Source of the DNA: Actinophytocola sp045807065 | Lineage (GTDB): Bacteria > Actinomycetota > Actinomycetes > Mycobacteriales > Pseudonocardiaceae | Reading direction: 5' to 3' | NCBI RefSeq assembly: GCF_045807065.1 | Contig: NZ_JBJMIE010000030.1 | Location: forward strand, 1-10,027 | Length of the DNA: 10,027 nucleotides | In this document: piece after piece, positions 1 through 7,070 of the stretch | Position numbering within the stretch: position 1 is the first letter of the stretch | Layout of the letters: each line of letters starts with the position of its first letter | Made by a program: the position numbers and the translations under genes | The notes under the pieces: model-generated | The model's input: the letters and a program-made list of their open reading frames with translations, nothing else | Told to the model about the DNA's origin: nothing | Database searches by the model: none

Positions 1-658
1 AAACAAAAACCAAAAACGAACCACAACCGATCTGAACCTGACCGAGCTGATCAACGGCTTCAAGCCGCTGTTCCGCGCGCTCTCGCCGGACGACGTCAAC
101 AAGCTGTCCTACGAGATCATCCAGGTCCTGCAGGGCGAGGGCGGCACGGTCGAGTCGCTGCTCGCCCACACGGCCTCGCTGACCAGCGCGATCGCCGGCC
201 GCGACCAGGTGATCGGCCAGGTCATCGACAATCTGAACAGCGCGCTGACCACGATCAACCAGCGCGGCCAGAAGCTGTCCGACCTGATCGTGACGGTCCA
301 GCAGCTGGTGTCGGGCCTCGCCGCCGACCGGGAGCCGATCGGGGACGCGATCGACGCGCTCGGCGGGCTCGCGGACACCACGGCCGGCCTGCTCGAGCAG
401 GCCCGTGCGCCACTGAAGGAGGACATCTCGGCGCTGGGTGGCCTGGTCAACAACCTCAACGACAGCGAGTCGGTGGTGGAGCACTTCATCCAGTTCCTGC
501 CGGAGAAGACGGCGAAGCTGACCAGGCTGGTGAGCTACGGCTCCTGGTTCAACTTCTACCTCTGCTCGGCGTCGGGCGAGGTCAGCATCCCGGGGATCAT
601 CACCCAACCGATCGACGTGCCGGTCGCGTCCGCGTCCTCGGCGAGGTGTTCGCGATGA
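1..658 (+). CDS. mceB: MceB-type Mce/MlaD family protein, 3' part only
   Basis: Open from the left edge (codons start at base 2) to TGA at 656-658, giving 218 visible residues. The N-terminal transmembrane helix and MlaD (Mce) domain lie outside the window. What remains is the post-domain helical region: NLTELINGFKPLF, then SYEIIQVLQGEGGTVESLL, a run of amphipathic heptad-like helices, and the motif SYGSWFNFYLCS near the end. This order of motifs is typical of the second Mce protein of an operon, and the following four genes fit mceC to mceF, so mceB is the best assignment. MceB is one of six tunnel-forming subunits of an Mce lipid importer. The first ~10 codons are unusually A-rich and encode NKNQKR, which does not look like the family and may be sequencing or assembly error. 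The gene once probably overlapped mceC directly; a 65-base element now sits between them. Confidence 0.85.
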   Translation, partial: NKNQKRTTTDLNLTELINGFKPLFRALSPDDVNKLSYEIIQVLQGEGGTVESLLAHTASLTSAIAGRDQVIGQVIDNLNSALTTINQRGQKLSDLIVTVQQLVSGLAADREPIGDAIDALGGLADTTAGLLEQARAPLKEDISALGGLVNNLNDSESVVEHFIQFLPEKTAKLTRLVSYGSWFNFYLCSASGEVSIPGIITQPIDVPVASASSARCSR

Positions 659-723
659 GCGGAGCTTGCGGAGCGAACCAGCGGGCGCCGCGGTGCCACG
701 GAGCAGGGGAGGTGGCGTCATGA
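655..723 (+). repeat. MIRU-like element inserted at the mceB/mceC junction
   Basis: A 65-base unit (655-719) begins with ATGA at 655-658, and the same four bases recur at 720-723, as expected for a duplicated target. The left ATGA contains the mceB stop and the right ATGA contains the mceC start. Removing one unit would rejoin mceB and mceC by an ordinary ATGA stop/start overlap like the one at mceC/mceD. The unit holds a heptamer direct repeat, GCGGAGC at 659-665 and 668-674, a near-palindrome at 684-697 (GGCGCCGCGGTGCC), and a strong ribosome binding site GGGGAGG at 706-712 that serves mceC. Mycobacterial MIRUs are known to insert at such stop/start overlaps inside operons and to preserve coupling. 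Similarity to them is in architecture; I could not test sequence homology or copy number. Confidence 0.6.
655..723 (+). CDS. 22-codon linker mini-ORF between mceB and mceC
   Basis: ATG at 655-657 overlaps the mceB stop (ATGA), and the frame runs 22 codons to TGA at 721-723, which overlaps the mceC start codon in a second ATGA. The peptide begins MSGACGANQRAP and ends GAGEVAS. It has no recognisable domain, signal or membrane segment. Its likely role is to pass terminating ribosomes from mceB to mceC and so keep translational coupling across the inserted element, not to make a functional protein. The exact four-base overlaps at both ends are what make it more than a chance small ORF. Whether the peptide accumulates is unknown. 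Confidence 0.35.
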   Translation: MSGACGANQRAPRCHGAGEVAS

Positions 724-1712
724 GGTCCTTCCGCTCCCGCAACCCGATCCCGATCGGCATCGCCGGTCTGGTGGTGATCGGCCTCGCGCTGACCGTGGCC
801 ATGTTCTCCGACGACCTGCCGATCATCGGCGGCGGCACCAGCTACTCGGCCGAGTTCAGCGAGGCGGCCGGCCTCGGCGCGGACGACGAGGTGCGCATCG
901 CCGGCGTCAAGGTCGGCAAGGTGACCGACGTCGAGCTGAACGGGTCGAACGTGCAGGTGACGTTCAAGGTCAAGAACGCGTGGGTCGGCGACCAGACCTC
1001 CGCGGCCATCAAGATCAAGAACGTGCTCGGCCAGAAGTACCTGTCGCTGGAGCCGGACGGCCGCGACGTGCTCGACCCGGGCACGCCGATCCCACGCGCC
1101 AGGACCATGGCGCCCTACGACGTGCTGGAGGCGTTCCGCGGCCTTGCCGAGACCACCAACGCCATCGACACCACCCAGCTCGCGCAGAGCTTCGAGGTCA
1201 TCTCGCAGACGTTCGGCGACACCCCGGACGACGTGAAGGGCGCGCTCACGGGCCTGCGGCAACTGTCGACCACGATCTCCTCGCGGGACACCCAGCTCGC
1301 CACGCTGCTGTCCAACACCCGCAAGATCAGTGACACGCTCGCCGACCGCGACGCGCAGGTCGTGAAGCTCCTGCAGGACGGCAACCTGCTGCTTGCGGAG
1401 ATCAACGACCGCCGCGCGGCCATCAGCACGCTGCTGTCCGGCACGCAGGCCCTGGCCAAGGAGCTGAGTGGCCTGGTGACCGACAACCAGAAGCAGCTCG
1501 GCCCGGTGCTGACCAGCCTCGACCAGCTCACCGGCATGCTGGCCCGCAACCAGGACGCGCTCGCGCAGGGCATCAAGAACCTGGCCCCGTTCTACCGGCT
1601 GTTCAACAACGCGGTCGGCAACGGGCACTGGTTCGACAACTACATCTGCGGCCTGCTGCCGCCGTCGATCGGCGTCGTCAACGAAGAGGGCTGCCTGGGG
1701 AGGAGCTCATGA
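720..1712 (+). CDS. mceC: MceC-type Mce/MlaD family protein
   Basis: 330 residues. ATG at 720 is chosen because GGGGAGG (706-712) lies 7 bases upstream; an in-frame TTG at 666 would lie inside the inserted element and lacks such support. The protein has a short basic N-terminus, one membrane helix at about residues 11-29, an MlaD/Mce domain at about 40-113 with the family signature VRIAGVKVGKVTDVEL, then a long helical region to about 290, and a C-terminal segment with Cys310 and Cys325. Length and layout are normal for an Mce subunit. It should be anchored in the cytoplasmic membrane with the Mce domain outside, forming part of the hexameric lipid-transport tunnel. The stop overlaps mceD as ATGA, with GGGGAGG at 1697-1703 placed for mceD. 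The C letter is assigned from gene order. Confidence 0.9.
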   Translation: MRSFRSRNPIPIGIAGLVVIGLALTVAMFSDDLPIIGGGTSYSAEFSEAAGLGADDEVRIAGVKVGKVTDVELNGSNVQVTFKVKNAWVGDQTSAAIKIKNVLGQKYLSLEPDGRDVLDPGTPIPRARTMAPYDVLEAFRGLAETTNAIDTTQLAQSFEVISQTFGDTPDDVKGALTGLRQLSTTISSRDTQLATLLSNTRKISDTLADRDAQVVKLLQDGNLLLAEINDRRAAISTLLSGTQALAKELSGLVTDNQKQLGPVLTSLDQLTGMLARNQDALAQGIKNLAPFYRLFNNAVGNGHWFDNYICGLLPPSIGVVNEEGCLGRSS

Positions 1713-2890
1713 GCACCTTCGCCTCCCGGCTGGGCCGCAACGCCGCCCGCACGGTCTCCATCGCGATCGTGCTCGCGCTGCTGGTGGCGCTGTTCCTCTA
1801 CTGGGTGCTGGTCGACGGCAACCAGCGCCGCTACTCGGCCGTGTTCACCGGCGTCGTCGGCCTCTACGAGGACAACGAGGTGCGGATCCTGGGCGTGCAG
1901 GTCGGCCACGTCGACAAGGTCACGCCGGAGGGCGACACGGTCCGCGTCGACATGCTGATCGACCGCGCGGTCAGGATCCCCGCCGACGCCAAGGCCGTGA
2001 TCGTCGCGCCGTCGCTGGTCAGCGACCGGTACGTGCAGCTCACCCCGGTCTACACCGGCGGCGCGACCATGGCCGAGAACACGCTGCTGCCCAAGGAGCG
2101 GACCGCGACGCCGCTCGAGATCGACGACCTGTACGCGAGCCTCAACCGGGTCAGCCAGACGCTCGGCCCGAACGGGGTGAACAAGGACGGCGCGCTCGCG
2201 GACCTGCTGAACACCCTCGCCAAGAACCTCGCCGGCAACGGCGCCATCACCAACGAGACCATCACCCAGCTGTCCCAGGCGGCGCGGACGCTGTCCGGCA
2301 GCGACGAGGACCTGTTCGCGACCATCGACAACCTGCAGAAGTTCACCTCCGCGCTCGCCGCGAACGACGACGCCGTGAACCAGTTCAGCGAGCAGGCCGC
2401 CGACGCGACGAAGTTCCTCGCCGACGAGCGCGGCGACCTGGCCGAGGCCGTGCGGCAGCTGGGCATCGCGCTCGGCGCCGTGCAGCAGTTCATCGACGAC
2501 AACCGCGCGCACCTCAAGACCAACGTCGACAAGCTCGCGTCGATCACCCAGGTGCTCGTGGACCAGCGGGCGGCGCTGGCGGAGACGCTGGACATCGCGC
2601 CGGTCGCGCTGTCCAACATCATCAACGCCTACAACGGCTCGTCCGGCACGCTGGACGCCCGCGCCGACCTCAACGAGCTGGCCCAGCCGCCCATCGTGAC
2701 GGTCTGCAACCTGGTCCGCCAGGTCACCCCGGACCAGCTCCCGCAGGCCCTCGCGGACACCTGTGACCAGCTCGCGCCGATCATCCAGGGTGCGGTGAAG
2801 CTGCCGACCCCGGCCGAGGTGCTGACGGCGCTGCAGAACGGCTCGGCCCCGCCGCTGCCGATCCCGGGCAACCTGGCGGGGGGCAACTGA
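1709..2890 (+). CDS. mceD: MceD-type Mce/MlaD family protein
   Basis: 393 residues starting at ATG 1709, which overlaps the mceC stop by four bases and has GGGGAGG five bases upstream. There is one strong membrane helix at about residues 14-35, an MlaD/Mce domain at about 40-115 with the signature VRILGVQVGHVDKVTP, and then a long amphipathic helical region with heptad-like spacing that in this family builds the tunnel wall. Cys333 and Cys352 lie near the end and could form a disulfide outside the membrane. The last ~25 residues are rich in Pro and Gly (PLPIPGNLAGGN). It is the fourth subunit of an Mce lipid importer by gene order. Nothing is broken, and the length is normal for the family. 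Its TGA shares its last base with the mceE ATG (TGATG). Confidence 0.9.
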   Translation: MSTFASRLGRNAARTVSIAIVLALLVALFLYWVLVDGNQRRYSAVFTGVVGLYEDNEVRILGVQVGHVDKVTPEGDTVRVDMLIDRAVRIPADAKAVIVAPSLVSDRYVQLTPVYTGGATMAENTLLPKERTATPLEIDDLYASLNRVSQTLGPNGVNKDGALADLLNTLAKNLAGNGAITNETITQLSQAARTLSGSDEDLFATIDNLQKFTSALAANDDAVNQFSEQAADATKFLADERGDLAEAVRQLGIALGAVQQFIDDNRAHLKTNVDKLASITQVLVDQRAALAETLDIAPVALSNIINAYNGSSGTLDARADLNELAQPPIVTVCNLVRQVTPDQLPQALADTCDQLAPIIQGAVKLPTPAEVLTALQNGSAPPLPIPGNLAGGN

Positions 2891-4098
2891 TGAGACGACT
2901 GTTGCCCGCGCTGGCCGCCGCGGTGTTCGCGCTCTCGGCGTGCAGCAGCCAGTTCACCGGCATCTACGACCTCCCGCTGCCCGGGGGCGCCGACCTCGGC
3001 GACCACCCGTACACGGTGAAGGCGCACTTCAAGGACGTGCTGGACCTGGTGCCGCAGTCCGGCGTCAAGGTCAACGAGGTGCCCGTCGGCCGCGTCGAGG
3101 ACATCCAGCTCGCCTCGGACGGCTGGACCGCCGAGGTGACCATGCGTGTCAACGGCGACGTGAAGCTGCCGGCCAACTCGCTGGCCATGCTGCGCCAGTC
3201 GAGCCTCCTCGGGGAGAAGTACGTCGAGCTGTCCGCGCCGCCCCAGGGCGAGGGGCGGGGCCAGCTGGAGGACGGCGCGCTGATCCCGCTCGCGCGGACC
3301 AACCGCAACACCGAGATCGAGGAGGTGCTCGGCGCGCTGTCCATGCTGCTCAACGGCGGCGGCGTCGAGCAGCTGCAGGACATCACCCAGGAGCTGAACG
3401 CGGCGCTCTCGGGCCGGGAGCCGGATCTGAGGGCGACGCTCGCGAACCTCGACACGCTGGTCGGCACGCTCGACGAGAGCAAGTCCGACATCACCAACGC
3501 CATCGACGGCGTCAACCAGCTGTCCGCGACGCTGGCCAGCGAGAAGGACCAGCTGGCCGGCGCCATCGACTCGCTCGGCCCGGGCCTGCAGGTGCTCAAC
3601 GACCAGCGGTCCCAGCTCGTGACCATGCTGCAGTCGCTGGACTCGCTGTCCGACGTCGCGGTGAACACGGTGAACGCGAGCCAGGCCGACATCGTCGCCG
3701 ACCTCAAGGCGCTGACCCCGACGCTGCAGAAGCTGGGGGAGGCGGGCGCGGACCTGCCGAAGGCGCTGGAGCTGCTGCTCACCATCCCGTTCAGCGACGA
3801 GGCGATGAACGGCGTCAAGGGCGACTACTTCAACCTGTACGCCAAGATCGACCTGAACCTGCAGGACATCGTGGACAACCTGTCCCGCAGCCGGAACAAC
3901 CCGCTGTCGAACGTGCCCATCGTGGGCGGCCTGCTCGGCGGCCAGGCAGGCGGGGCGGACAGCCCGCTGCTGCCGGTGCCGATCATCGGCGGCTCGTCGA
4001 CCGGACAGCAGTCGGGGCAGGGTTCCGGTTCGCAGCAGTCGGGCGGCAGCGGTCTCGGCGGCCTGCTCGGCGGGCTGCTCGGGGGAGGGGGCAGCTGA
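2890..4098 (+). CDS. mceE: MceE-type lipoprotein of an Mce complex (LprK-like)
   Basis: 402 residues from ATG 2890 (TGATG overlap with mceD). The N-terminus MRRLLPALAAAVFALSAC is a lipoprotein signal peptide: two Arg, a hydrophobic stretch, and lipobox LSAC with the modified Cys at 18. It is the only Mce protein in the window with a lipid anchor instead of a membrane helix, which is the hallmark of the fifth gene in mce operons (LprK in M. tuberculosis mce1). The Mce domain covers about residues 41-117, with VKVNEVPVGRVEDIQL and SSLLGEKYVELS. A long helical region follows to about 335. The last ~65 residues are low-complexity Gly/Ser/Gln with repeated GGLLGG blocks, longer and more repetitive than I would expect in the family. 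The TGA shares one base with the mceF start. Confidence 0.92.
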   Translation: MRRLLPALAAAVFALSACSSQFTGIYDLPLPGGADLGDHPYTVKAHFKDVLDLVPQSGVKVNEVPVGRVEDIQLASDGWTAEVTMRVNGDVKLPANSLAMLRQSSLLGEKYVELSAPPQGEGRGQLEDGALIPLARTNRNTEIEEVLGALSMLLNGGGVEQLQDITQELNAALSGREPDLRATLANLDTLVGTLDESKSDITNAIDGVNQLSATLASEKDQLAGAIDSLGPGLQVLNDQRSQLVTMLQSLDSLSDVAVNTVNASQADIVADLKALTPTLQKLGEAGADLPKALELLLTIPFSDEAMNGVKGDYFNLYAKIDLNLQDIVDNLSRSRNNPLSNVPIVGGLLGGQAGGADSPLLPVPIIGGSSTGQQSGQGSGSQQSGGSGLGGLLGGLLGGGGS

Positions 4099-5360
4099 TG
4101 CTCACCAGACGGGTACGCGTCCAGCTGATCGCGTTCGTGGTGATCGCCGTGGTCGCGATCGTGTACGCGGCGTTCCGGTTCACCGACGTCGGCAGGCTGT
4201 TCGGCTCGGACGGCTACACGGTGCGGATGAACCTGCGGGAGTCCGGCGGGATCTTCACCAACGCCGAGGTCACCTACCGCGGGTACAACGTGGGCCGGGT
4301 CGGGGAGATCCACCTGACCCACGAGGGCATCCAGGTGGACCTCAACATCGACCCGGAGGCGCCGCGGATCCCCTCGGACCTCGACGCGGTGGTCGCCAAC
4401 CGGTCCGCTGTGGGAGAGCAGTACGTCGACCTGCGGCCACGCGAGGACAAGGGCCCCTACCTGTCCGGCGCCTCGGTCATCTCGGCGGACCGGACGGTGA
4501 CGCCGGTCAGCACGGACGCGGTCATCCGAGACCTGGACGACCTGGCCAGCTCGGTGCCGACGGACTCGCTGCGCACGGTCGTCGACGAGCTGGACAAGGC
4601 GTTCGCCGGCACCGGCGACGACCTGCAGGTCCTGCTGGACGAGACGCGTGACTTCACCACCATGGCACAGGAGCACCTGCCGCAGACGATCACGCTGATC
4701 TCCGACGGCGGCACCGTGCTGGACACGCAGAACGCGAACGCCGGCAACATCAGGTCGTTCGCCGACTCGCTGTCGCTGCTGTCCGAGCAGCTGAAGAACT
4801 CCGACCCGGACCTGCGCCGGCTCATCACGGCGGCACCGCAGGTGGCGTCGCAGGTGACCGACCTGCTCCAGGAGTCCGGCCCCGGCCTCGGCGTGACGAT
4901 CGCGAACCTGCTCACGACCTCGGACATCCTCCGGGCGCGCAAGGACGGCCTGGAGTACGCGTTCGTCGCGTACCCGCTGTTCAGCGCGGCCGGCCAGGGC
5001 CTGCTCGGCGCCGACCCCGGCCAGGTGCACCTGGGGCTGGTGCTCAACCTGTTCAACCCGCCGCCCTGCACCAGGGGGTACGAGCAGACGCAGCGGCGCA
5101 ACGGAACGGACACCGAAAACCCCGCGTCGCCGGTGCCGGAGCAGACTTACTGTGCCGAGCCGACGGGCAGCCCCATCAACGTGCGTGGCTCGGCGAACGC
5201 GCCCTACGGTGGGGTGCCGGTGGCGCACGACCAACCCGCGACACCACCGGGTGGCGGCACGGCGGATACTTCTGATCCACTCGCCGGCCTGCCCGGTTCG
5301 GTGAGCCAGCGGGGTGGCAGCCCGACGAGCCTCACCGCACTGCTCGGACTACCGGGGTGA
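4098..5360 (+). CDS. mceF: MceF-type Mce/MlaD family protein
   Basis: 420 residues. ATG 4098 overlaps the mceE stop by one base. The same frame is open back to about 2940, but that part is only the out-of-frame shadow of mceE; the membrane helix and Mce domain begin after 4098. Features: basic MLTRRVRVQ, membrane helix at about 8-27, Mce domain at about 40-114 with VTYRGYNVGRVGEIHL and VGEQYVDLRP, then a helical region. Near the end is the segment NPPPCTRGYE ... TYCAEP ... NVRG with Cys324 and Cys352, which is characteristic of the sixth Mce protein. The final ~50 residues are a flexible Pro/Gly/Ser tail. It is the last core subunit of the Mce importer here; accessory genes follow after only 6 bases. 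Confidence 0.92.
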   Translation: MLTRRVRVQLIAFVVIAVVAIVYAAFRFTDVGRLFGSDGYTVRMNLRESGGIFTNAEVTYRGYNVGRVGEIHLTHEGIQVDLNIDPEAPRIPSDLDAVVANRSAVGEQYVDLRPREDKGPYLSGASVISADRTVTPVSTDAVIRDLDDLASSVPTDSLRTVVDELDKAFAGTGDDLQVLLDETRDFTTMAQEHLPQTITLISDGGTVLDTQNANAGNIRSFADSLSLLSEQLKNSDPDLRRLITAAPQVASQVTDLLQESGPGLGVTIANLLTTSDILRARKDGLEYAFVAYPLFSAAGQGLLGADPGQVHLGLVLNLFNPPPCTRGYEQTQRRNGTDTENPASPVPEQTYCAEPTGSPINVRGSANAPYGGVPVAHDQPATPPGGGTADTSDPLAGLPGSVSQRGGSPTSLTALLGLPG

Positions 5361-5366
5361 TGCACG

Positions 5367-5963
5367 TTGACTGAGACAACTGCCGAGACGACCGAGGCGC
5401 GGGAACCTGCCGAGACGTCCGCGTCCGCCGGGACGCGCACGCCGAAGCTCCCGCGGATACTGCTGACCGCCGCGGTCGCGCTGCTGGTCGCCGCGGTGGC
5501 GGTGGCCGGCTGGTTCGGGGTGGCCTGGTTCCGCGCCGCCAACGACGACTCGCTGTCGTACTCGCGGACCCGTGACGAGGTGAACCGGGTCGGCACGAAC
5601 GCGGTCGTCACCATGAACACCCTGGACTACAAGAAGGTCGACCAGGGCCTGGCCGACTGGGAGGCGGCGACCACCGGCGCCCTGCACGACGAGATCCTGA
5701 AGGGCAAGAAGACCAGCCGCGACGCCATCGTGCAGGCCGAGTCGGTGACCAGGGCGACCCCGCTGTCGTCGGCCGTCTCCGAGCTGGACGACCGGGCCGG
5801 CCAGGCGTCGATCCTGGTCGCGCTGAAGGTCAACGTGACGGTGAAGGGCCAGCAACCGGCCGACAAGTACATGCGGCTGTCGGGGAAGCTGCAACGCACG
5901 GACGACGGCTGGAAGCTGTACGAGATCGGACAGGTCCCGTACCTGCAGCCGGGCCAGCAATAA
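5367..5963 (+). CDS. Mce-associated membrane protein, type A (first copy)
   Basis: 198 residues from TTG 5367, the only start available after the in-frame mceF stop at 5358-5360; GGGG at 5354-5357 may act as a weak binding site. The N-terminal ~28 residues are Thr/Glu/Ala-rich and cytoplasmic. One membrane helix lies at about 31-55, followed by an extracytoplasmic domain with LSYSRTRDEVNRVGTNAV, NTLDY, TTGALHDEI and a C-terminal strand block ending DGWKLYEIGQVPYL. This is the plan of Mam/Mas proteins encoded after mceF in actinobacteria, whose outer domain is thought to have an NTF2/VirB8-like fold; some members (such as OmamA) stabilise Mce complexes. No enzyme motif is visible. It resembles the third accessory gene (7064-7654) gap-free over 109 residues (58 identical by my count). 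Confidence 0.8.
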   Translation: MTETTAETTEAREPAETSASAGTRTPKLPRILLTAAVALLVAAVAVAGWFGVAWFRAANDDSLSYSRTRDEVNRVGTNAVVTMNTLDYKKVDQGLADWEAATTGALHDEILKGKKTSRDAIVQAESVTRATPLSSAVSELDDRAGQASILVALKVNVTVKGQQPADKYMRLSGKLQRTDDGWKLYEIGQVPYLQPGQQ

Positions 5964-5975
5964 GGGAGAACCGAC

Positions 5976-7070
5976 GTGCCACCGCACCGCCGCCGCCCGG
6001 CGCCCAGCACCGGCCAGGCGCCGCCCATCCGCCGCCCGAAGGTCGCGGGCCTGCGCAACCGCCCGGACCGCCACGAGCCGGACGACCAGGACCCGCGTGA
6101 AGCGGACCTCCGGACGGGGCTCGACGAGCACGAGGAGGCCCCGCAGCGGGTGAGCGGGGTCCTCAACGGCCTGCGTGGCACCCCGCCGACCCGCGCGGCC
6201 GACGAGGACACCGCCGCCGAGACCGCCGTCCTGCCCCGCATCACCGACGACATCCCCGAGGACATCACCGACGACGAGCCCGAGCAGGTCGTCGAGGACG
6301 TTCCCGAGGTCGACCTGGGCACGAACGAGCCCCCCGCCGCCGTCGACGACGAGGAGGACCCGGAGGCCAGGCCGCGCCCCAGGCCCCGCCCCGCGGCGAC
6401 CCGGCCAGCGGGCAAGCGCCGCTCGACGGGCACGGCCCGCCCCGACGACCTCGCCGAGGCGGAGTCCGTCACCGAGGCCAGGCGGTCCCGCCACGCGAAG
6501 GCGGCGGCCCGTCCCGGCCGCACCCCCGCGCAGAACCAGATCTCGACGGCGATCGTCCTGGCGGTGGTCGCGGTCATCCTGATCGGCCTCGCGGTGTTCT
6601 TCCGCGGCAAGGCCAACGAGCTGGACGGCGGCGACACCAACACGGCCCTCACCGACACGGCGACGACGAGCCAGATCAAGGGCCAGCTGACCAACGCCAT
6701 CAAACAGACGTTCAGCTACAACTACACCGACCTCGCCTCGACCGAGAAGGCCGTCAAGGACAACCTGACGGGCAAGGCCCTGTGCGAGTACAACCTCCTG
6801 TTCGGTGAGGTCAAGCAGTACGCGCCCCAGCAGAAGATCGTCCTGGACACCACGGTCCGCGAGCTGGCGGTGGTCCGCATCGACGGCGACCGCGCCGAGG
6901 CCCTTGTCTACATCGACCAGCTCTCCACCAGGGTCGACGTGAACAAGACGGTGGCCGTCGGCGGCCAGTTCGCCGTCCAGGCCAAACGCGACGGCGACCA
7001 CTGGAAGATCACCGAGTTCGACATGTTCGGCCAGCCCCTGTTCAACGGCAAGCCAGCCCCCACGTGCTGA
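5976..7070 (+). CDS. Mce-associated membrane protein, type B, with long disordered cytoplasmic arm
   Basis: 364 residues from GTG 5976, with GGGAG (5964-5968) 7 bases upstream and only 12 bases after the previous stop. Residues 1-187 look disordered and cytoplasmic: a basic, Pro/Arg-rich start, a strongly acidic middle (about 75-130, including ITDDIPEDITDDEPEQVVED), an RPRPRPRP run at about 132-139, and a basic end. One membrane helix at about 190-209 is followed by the outer domain, with TFSYNYTDL, Cys270, LLFGEVKQ, TTVRELAVV, VYIDQLSTR, VDVNKTV and the C-terminus RDGDHWKITEFDMFGQP...PAPTC ending in Cys364. The outer domain matches the type B' protein downstream, 85 of 120 residues identical by my count without gaps. 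It is a likely Mam/Mas accessory of the Mce importer. The acidic arm may bind a cytoplasmic partner, which is inference. Confidence 0.78.
   Translation: MPPHRRRPAPSTGQAPPIRRPKVAGLRNRPDRHEPDDQDPREADLRTGLDEHEEAPQRVSGVLNGLRGTPPTRAADEDTAAETAVLPRITDDIPEDITDDEPEQVVEDVPEVDLGTNEPPAAVDDEEDPEARPRPRPRPAATRPAGKRRSTGTARPDDLAEAESVTEARRSRHAKAAARPGRTPAQNQISTAIVLAVVAVILIGLAVFFRGKANELDGGDTNTALTDTATTSQIKGQLTNAIKQTFSYNYTDLASTEKAVKDNLTGKALCEYNLLFGEVKQYAPQQKIVLDTTVRELAVVRIDGDRAEALVYIDQLSTRVDVNKTVAVGGQFAVQAKRDGDHWKITEFDMFGQPLFNGKPAPTC

Noticed and set aside
666..719. Upstream TTG start for mceC that would add 18 residues
   Set aside because: The extra residues come from the inserted element, while ATG 720 has a strong binding site and gives the usual basic N-terminus before the membrane helix.
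600..1628. 342-codon minus-strand frame opposite mceC
   Set aside because: Low-complexity antisense translation without family features or ribosome binding site.
3825..5234. 469-codon minus-strand frame opposite mceE/mceF
   Set aside because: Same shadow pattern (Arg/Val/His/Gly-rich, no motifs); the plus strand encodes clear Mce proteins.
2940..5360. An 806-codon plus-strand frame reaching through mceE and mceF
   Set aside because: The part before 4098 is an out-of-frame reading of mceE with Arg/Ala/Gly-rich nonsense; only 4098-5360 has Mce features.
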